From Bacteroidales bacterium (GTDB lineage: Bacteria; Bacteroidota; Bacteroidia; Bacteroidales; UBA932), in the NCBI GenBank assembly GCA_021443625.1, contig JABUTP010000022.1, forward strand, positions 1 through 11,289: a stretch of 11,289 bases of DNA. The letters run 5' to 3'. Positions 7,954 to 11,289 of the stretch are shown here, piece after piece. The position numbers and the translations under genes are program-made. Numbering within the stretch: position 1 is the first letter of the stretch; every line of letters starts with the position of its first letter. The notes under the pieces were generated by a model that searched no databases, was not told the DNA's origin, and saw only the letters and a program-made list of their open reading frames with translations.

Positions 7954-9303
7954 CTATGCCATCTCCTTTAACATTAGGTCTATACCATCAGAAATGATTT
8001 TCTGAATCTCGTTCTTGGAAGGATCCGCGAACTCGCAGAGAGCCACATCCTCCTCAATGACTTCGTATATACCGAGGTTTTCCATTTTTTCTATGTCGCC
8101 TGCGAGGCAAGCCTTGAAGAGATATACCGGAAGGATGTCCATAGGAAGCACCTTGGCATAGACATCCGACACTACGAAAGCGCGGGGGCCGCCGTTGACG
8201 TTGGTGTCCATGGCATATTTCTTCTTGTTGCAGAGCCACGACCAGTAGGTGCGGGAGATACTGAACTTTCCGAAACGGAAGGGCTTTGCCCATCCCAACA
8301 TTTCGTAATAGTCCCCTTCGGGGAGAAGGGTCACCTGATTGTCGTAGAACCCGAGGAAGCCGTCGCCGCCGACGTTTGTGCCGGTGAGGACATCACCGCT
8401 GACGTAACGGACATTCTCGCCGTTGACTTTTGATGCAATCTGTCTGAGGTTCATTCCCTGGATACCCTTCACATAGCAGGGCTGTGCCGAAGGACCTGTA
8501 ACAGCCACGAGTCTCGAGGCGTCATATACACCTTCCTTGAGGCATTTGCCCATAAGGGCAAGGGAAACGATATCCACGGTCCAGACAACTTCCCCCTTGT
8601 TTATCGGGGAGATATGATTGATCTGGACTCCGACGTTGCCGGCGGGATGAGGGCCGTCGAACGTGTGGAAGATAACCCCTTTGAGGTCGTGCATGGGGCT
8701 GCTTGCGAATTTGCCCGGATCCATACTGAAGTGGACGCCGCCCTTTGTAAGGCGCAGGAGGGCGTCAACCGCAACCTGCAGGTAATCGGTCTGACCGTTG
8801 AGCACGAAATCCACGTCGGGTGCCAGTGGAGCGGTGTTCATCGCGGAGATGAAGATACTCTTGGGAGTATCCTGGGGATTTGCGATGATGCCGTAGGGGC
8901 GTTGTTTGATTAGAGGCCAAAGTCCTCTCTCGAGCAATGCTGCAGTCATCTGCCCTTTGTCCAAACGGGAAGGCTGGATGGCATCGAACCGGCGATACTG
9001 CTGCTTTTCGTCAACCTTGACCGTTACGGCAAGGAGCTTGCGCTTGTCACCTCTTACGACGCTCTCAACCACACCGCTTGCAGGGGAGCAGAAGCATACC
9101 TCGGGACGCATCTTGTCAACGAACAGAGGGGAACCCGCCTCAACGGCGTCCCCCTCTTTTACCAGGAGCTTGGGCACAAGCGCCTTGAAGTCCGTAGGTT
9201 TGATGGCAATAACGTCACAAGGGACACTCTCAGCAATCTGCATGGGGGCTTCTCCTGCAATGGGGAGATTGAGTCCCTTTTTCAATTTGATGTGTTCTGA
9301 CAT
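7954..9303 (-). CDS. nqrA: Na+-translocating NADH:quinone reductase subunit A
   Basis: Cytosolic subunit of Na+-NQR that lies over NqrB near the quinone site. The open frame runs further upstream to 9360, but the start is placed at the ATG at 9303. The protein then begins MSEHIKLKKGLNLPIAG, the usual NqrA N-terminus, and the longer version would begin inside the predicted promoter. This gives 449 residues, normal for the family. Residues about 40-65 (KLLVKEGDAVEAGSPL) resemble a biotinyl/lipoyl-like domain, and GPHPAGN (217-223) is a conserved NqrA motif. No Shine-Dalgarno precedes the start (the upstream bases are A/T-rich), unlike all later genes of the operon. It is first in the operon, downstream of the promoter at 9358-9388, and ends with TAG one base before nqrB. 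Confidence 0.97.
   Translation of the reverse strand: MSEHIKLKKGLNLPIAGEAPMQIAESVPCDVIAIKPTDFKALVPKLLVKEGDAVEAGSPLFVDKMRPEVCFCSPASGVVESVVRGDKRKLLAVTVKVDEKQQYRRFDAIQPSRLDKGQMTAALLERGLWPLIKQRPYGIIANPQDTPKSIFISAMNTAPLAPDVDFVLNGQTDYLQVAVDALLRLTKGGVHFSMDPGKFASSPMHDLKGVIFHTFDGPHPAGNVGVQINHISPINKGEVVWTVDIVSLALMGKCLKEGVYDASRLVAVTGPSAQPCYVKGIQGMNLRQIASKVNGENVRYVSGDVLTGTNVGGDGFLGFYDNQVTLLPEGDYYEMLGWAKPFRFGKFSISRTYWSWLCNKKKYAMDTNVNGGPRAFVVSDVYAKVLPMDILPVYLFKACLAGDIEKMENLGIYEVIEEDVALCEFADPSKNEIQKIISDGIDLMLKEMA
7962..7969 (-). promoter_or_regulatory. Shine-Dalgarno of nqrB inside the nqrA 3' end
   Basis: AAAGGAGA on the minus strand, made from the nqrA codons for Lys-Glu near its C-terminus. The GGAG core is 10 bases before the nqrB ATG, a slightly long but workable spacing. 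Confidence 0.75.
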
Positions 9304-9318
9304 TATGTTGAGATTGTT

Positions 9319-9340
9319 AAAAAATTCCTTCGGAAAAGGA
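9319..9340 (-). promoter_or_regulatory. Small hairpin with T-run in the nqrA leader (possible attenuator)
   Basis: On the minus strand, TCCTT (9336-9340) can pair with AAGGA (9326-9330) around a 5-base loop, followed after one base by six T (9319-9324). The form is that of an intrinsic terminator, but with only 5 bp it is weak. It lies between the predicted promoter and the nqrA start, so it could reduce readthrough or tune nqr expression, or be chance. Confidence 0.3.
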
Positions 9341-9357
9341 TACCCTCTGCGGGCGCG

Positions 9358-9388
9358 CAAAGTTACCTATAAATTTGGAATTTTCAAC
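9358..9388 (-). promoter_or_regulatory. Bacteroidota-type promoter of the nqr operon
   Basis: On the minus strand GTTG (9385-9388) is followed by 19 bases and then TAACTTTG (9358-9365). This matches the known Bacteroidota sigma factor consensus of a -33 TTTG/TTG element, 19-21 bases, and a -7 TAnnTTTG. Transcription would begin near 9350, leaving a leader of about 50 bases before nqrA. The promoter starts 17 bases after the lspA stop codon. Confidence 0.75.
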
Positions 9389-9405
9389 GGTTTCCCAACA
9401 CTTTC

Positions 9406-10029
9406 TCAGTCCTTCTTTCCGCTGAAGAAGCGCCATTGGAACAATATCAGATAGAATGCTCCGCAGGTTATGCACGAATCGGCAAAATTGAAGATTGCAT
9501 TGAAGAATACGAAATGGCGGCCGCCCACAATGGGAACCCACTGGGGCCAGGTCGTGTCAATGAGCGGAAAGTAGAACATATCCACCACCTTGCCGAAGAA
9601 AGGGGCGGCATAGCCTCCACCCGCGGGGAGAAACGTCGCCACCTGCGTCGGGGTGCTGGCGTCGAACACAACCCCATACACCAGCGAATCCACGATGTTG
9701 CCGAATGCCCCGCACATTATCGCAGCGAGGCCGTACAGCACCCCCGTGGGGACATCCTCCCGTTTGAGGAGTTTCTTTATGTAGAAAATGATGGCTATGC
9801 CAAGGCATATCCTGAACAGGGTCAGGACAAACTTGCCGACATAGCCTCCGAAACTCATTCCGAAGGCCATGCCCATATTCTCGACAAAAAGTATCTGGAA
9901 CCAGTCTCCGAAGACGTGGATGCTCTGGCCCAGAGTCATATTGGTCTTGACCAGAATCTTGATGACCTGGTCAATTACGAGAAGCAGAATTGTAAAAAGC
10001 GCAATTTTGGTTCCTTTGGAAATTTTCAT
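9406..10029 (-). CDS. lspA: Lipoprotein signal peptidase (signal peptidase II)
   Basis: Inner-membrane aspartyl protease that removes signal peptides from diacylglyceryl-modified prolipoproteins. The 207 residues show four hydrophobic stretches (about 9-28, 63-85, 95-110, 172-196). D20 is in the VIDQVIK motif. The catalytic aspartates are D114 in GNIVDSLVYG and D184 in FNFADSCITCG. Family proteins usually have Arg after the first catalytic Asp; here it is Ser. A periplasmic insertion between the two catalytic motifs (about 124-170, rich in Gly, Pro and aromatics) makes it longer than E. coli LspA (about 164 residues), a form seen in Bacteroidota. The start at 10029 lies 5 bases after the stop of the DksA-like gene, so the two are almost certainly cotranscribed. 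No Shine-Dalgarno is present at usual spacing. Confidence 0.95.
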   Translation of the reverse strand: MKISKGTKIALFTILLLVIDQVIKILVKTNMTLGQSIHVFGDWFQILFVENMGMAFGMSFGGYVGKFVLTLFRICLGIAIIFYIKKLLKREDVPTGVLYGLAAIMCGAFGNIVDSLVYGVVFDASTPTQVATFLPAGGGYAAPFFGKVVDMFYFPLIDTTWPQWVPIVGGRHFVFFNAIFNFADSCITCGAFYLILFQWRFFSGKKD

Positions 10030-10034
10030 CGCCG

Positions 10035-10430
10035 CTATTTGTTCATCATCTCCTTGGCCTCAACCGAAAGGGTTGCGTGGGGAACCAGACGCAGGCGCTC
10101 CTTGGGGATGAGTTTGCCGGTAACGCGGCACACTCCATAGGTCTTGTTTTCTATACGGACCAGAGCCGCCTCCAGATTCTGGATGAATTTGTATTGACGG
10201 GATGCCAGTTGTCCCTGTTCCTCCTTTGAAAGGGACGATGCCCCCTCCTCGAGAACTTTGAATGTGGGCGATGTGTCCTCAGTGTCGTTGCTCTCACTAT
10301 GGTCAACCCCACCGCGAAGCAGAGCGTACTCCTCTCTTGCCCTCGCGAGCTTTTCGAGAATCATTCCCTTGAACTCGGCAAGCTCCTCATCGCTATACCT
10401 CATCTTTGCTTGGTTTTCGTTTGCTTCCAT
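10035..10430 (-). CDS. DksA/TraR-family regulator lacking most zinc-finger cysteines
   Basis: Probably binds RNA polymerase in the manner of DksA to adjust transcription; function inferred from family only. With the start at 10430 the protein has 131 residues. An N-terminal helical coiled coil (about 13-95) carries an acidic turn, NDTEDTSP (48-55), where DksA proteins have their tip. Then comes the C-terminal zinc-finger-like region starting YGVCRVTGKLIPKERL (99-114). Only the first of the four CxxC-x17-CxxC cysteines remains (C101); the others align with T104, S122 and A125, so classical zinc binding is not expected. The frame is open upstream to 10502, overlapping ileS, but that extension is unlike the family. 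The ATG at 10403 (MRYSDEEL) is a possible later start. It sits between ileS (61 bases away) and lspA (5 bases). Confidence 0.88.
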   Translation of the reverse strand: MEANENQAKMRYSDEELAEFKGMILEKLARAREEYALLRGGVDHSESNDTEDTSPTFKVLEEGASSLSKEEQGQLASRQYKFIQNLEAALVRIENKTYGVCRVTGKLIPKERLRLVPHATLSVEAKEMMNK

Positions 10431-10471
10431 AATCGGTATGTTTTTGGGTGAGTAAAAAACTTTAATCAAAG

Positions 10472-10503
10472 TAAAGTTACAACCTTTTTCTTTATTGTGC
10501 AAC
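10472..10503 (-). promoter_or_regulatory. Possible Bacteroidota promoter for the dksA-like gene and lspA
   Basis: On the minus strand GTTG (10500-10503, inside the ileS 3' end), 20 bases, then TAACTTTA (10472-10479), one mismatch from TAnnTTTG. Transcription would start about 30-40 bases before the ATG at 10430. Weaker than the nqr promoter, and the A/T-rich gap could produce it by chance. Confidence 0.4.
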
Positions 10504-11289
10504 CTTGGCCACCCCTATTTCAATCTCTGAATCGTCCCCCCACTCGACCTTGCTGCCGCCGAATCCCCGTTCCGACAGGATAACCTCCACCGCCAGGGTC
10601 TGCTGGCAGAGATAATCACGGAACGACTCCAGGGACTCCCTGACCTCGGGCAGCGCCTCGATGGTGACAGCCACCCGGTCAACCACGTCAAAGCCGTTGT
10701 CCTTGCGCAGGTTCTGGATACGGTTGACCAATTCGCGGGCAGTCCCCTCGCGGCGGAGAGAGTCGGTCACGGTAACGTCCAGTGCCACGGTAAGGGCCCC
10801 TTCGCTGGCCACGAGCCATCCCTCCATATCTTCCGACACGATGGTGTAATCCTCCGTCGTCAGGCAGACATCGCCCGAAGGCAGAGCCAGAGTATAGTCT
10901 CCGGCCTTCTCGATTTCGACAATCGTATGCTGGTCGAGGTCGGCGAGTGCGGCGGCGATTTCCTTCATCTGCTTGCCGTAGCGTTTGCCGAGAGTCTTGA
11001 AATTGGGCTTTATCTTCTTGGTGATAAGTCCCGTGGTGTCGGTAATGTATTCCACTTCCTTCACGTTCACCTCGCTCAGAACAAGGCTTTCAACCTTCTC
11101 GAACTGCTCTTTGAGATGCTGGTCGATGACGGGTATCACCAGTTTGGCAAGGGGCTGGCGTACCTTTATGGAAACCTTGCGGCGGAGTGCCAGCACCATC
11201 GACGAACTCAGCTGGGCGAGATTCATCCGCTCCTCGAGTTCCCTGTCTATGAGGGCAGTGTCGGCCTCGGGCATCATACTGTAGTGGAC
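10492..11289 (-). CDS. ileS: Isoleucyl-tRNA synthetase, C-terminal part (5' end outside window)
   Basis: Charges tRNA-Ile with isoleucine. The frame is open to the window edge at 11289, reading VHYSMMPEADTAL, so the ATG at 11277 is internal and not a start. The visible 265 residues are the end of the anticodon-binding helical domain (LIDRELEERM..LALRRKVSIKVRQPL) and the C-terminal region found in the longer, eukaryote-like IleS type of Bacteroidota, with KKIKPNFKTLGKRYGK and the REGTARELVNRIQNLRKDNGF segment. The catalytic HIGH and KMSKS motifs lie upstream, outside the window. It ends with TAA at 10492-10494. The neighbouring lspA echoes the ileS-lspA pairing known in E. coli and other bacteria, here with a DksA-like gene in between. 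Confidence 0.95.
   Translation of the reverse strand, partial: VHYSMMPEADTALIDRELEERMNLAQLSSSMVLALRRKVSIKVRQPLAKLVIPVIDQHLKEQFEKVESLVLSEVNVKEVEYITDTTGLITKKIKPNFKTLGKRYGKQMKEIAAALADLDQHTIVEIEKAGDYTLALPSGDVCLTTEDYTIVSEDMEGWLVASEGALTVALDVTVTDSLRREGTARELVNRIQNLRKDNGFDVVDRVAVTIEALPEVRESLESFRDYLCQQTLAVEVILSERGFGGSKVEWGDDSEIEIGVAKVAQ

Noticed and set aside
9304..9360. Upstream extension of nqrA to 9360
   Set aside because: The extra 19 residues do not resemble NqrA, and they would begin inside the -7 promoter box. MSEHIKLKKG at 9303 is the family start.
9436..10140. A 234-codon + strand frame opposite lspA and the DksA-like gene
   Set aside because: It spans two real minus-strand genes and their junction, has no family resemblance, and its start is not supported.
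10431..10502. Upstream extension of the DksA-like gene to 10502
   Set aside because: It would overlap the ileS stop region, adds residues unlike the family, and covers the likely promoter.
1..11289. Search for mobile elements, CRISPR repeats, tRNA/rRNA, defence or secretion systems
   Set aside because: No transposase, integrase, repeat array, RNA gene or unexplained gene-sized gap was seen. All major frames belong to recognised core families.

Overview
The window looks like a chromosomal piece of a Bacteroidota (probably Bacteroidales) genome. The RmlB, NQR, LspA, DksA-like and IleS proteins all read like the versions known from that phylum. The best promoter candidate fits the Bacteroidota pattern (a -33 TTG core, 19 bases, then TAnnTTTG), not a -35/-10 promoter. 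Several genes start without a Shine-Dalgarno sequence, which is also typical of the phylum. Genus cannot be fixed from the sequence alone.

Layout. On the + strand, positions 1-891 hold the 3' part of rfbB/rmlB (dTDP-glucose 4,6-dehydratase), followed at 979-3411 by an exported family 2 glycoside hydrolase of the beta-mannosidase type. A strong hairpin at 3450-3474 lies between this gene and the convergent minus-strand block and probably stops transcription from both sides. Everything to the right is on the minus strand. Read in transcription order it is ileS (3' end only, entering from the right edge), a DksA/TraR-like gene that has lost its zinc cysteines, lspA, a 102-base gap with a good promoter, and then the complete nqrA-B-C-D-E-F operon.

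How the genes work together. nqrABCDEF encodes all six subunits of the Na+-translocating NADH:quinone oxidoreductase, which oxidises NADH, reduces quinone and pumps sodium out. The cofactor residues expected in the family are visible: FMN-acceptor threonines in NqrB and NqrC, four 2Fe-2S cysteines and the FAD/NADH motifs in NqrF, and the paired membrane cysteines in NqrD and NqrE. The subunit genes are tightly packed, with strong Shine-Dalgarno sequences that in four of five cases touch or overlap the end of the preceding gene. The leading genes have none. No apbE (flavin transferase) or nqrM gene is in the window. The ileS-dksA-lspA group is a housekeeping cluster: isoleucine charging, a probable RNA polymerase-binding regulator and lipoprotein signal peptidase.

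No mobile element, CRISPR array, tRNA, rRNA or defence system was found, and there is no gene-free stretch longer than about 100 bases. This is mostly an ordinary core-genome region. The points worth a second look are regulatory: the nqr promoter and leader hairpin, the Shine-Dalgarno pattern and the zinc-less DksA homologue.
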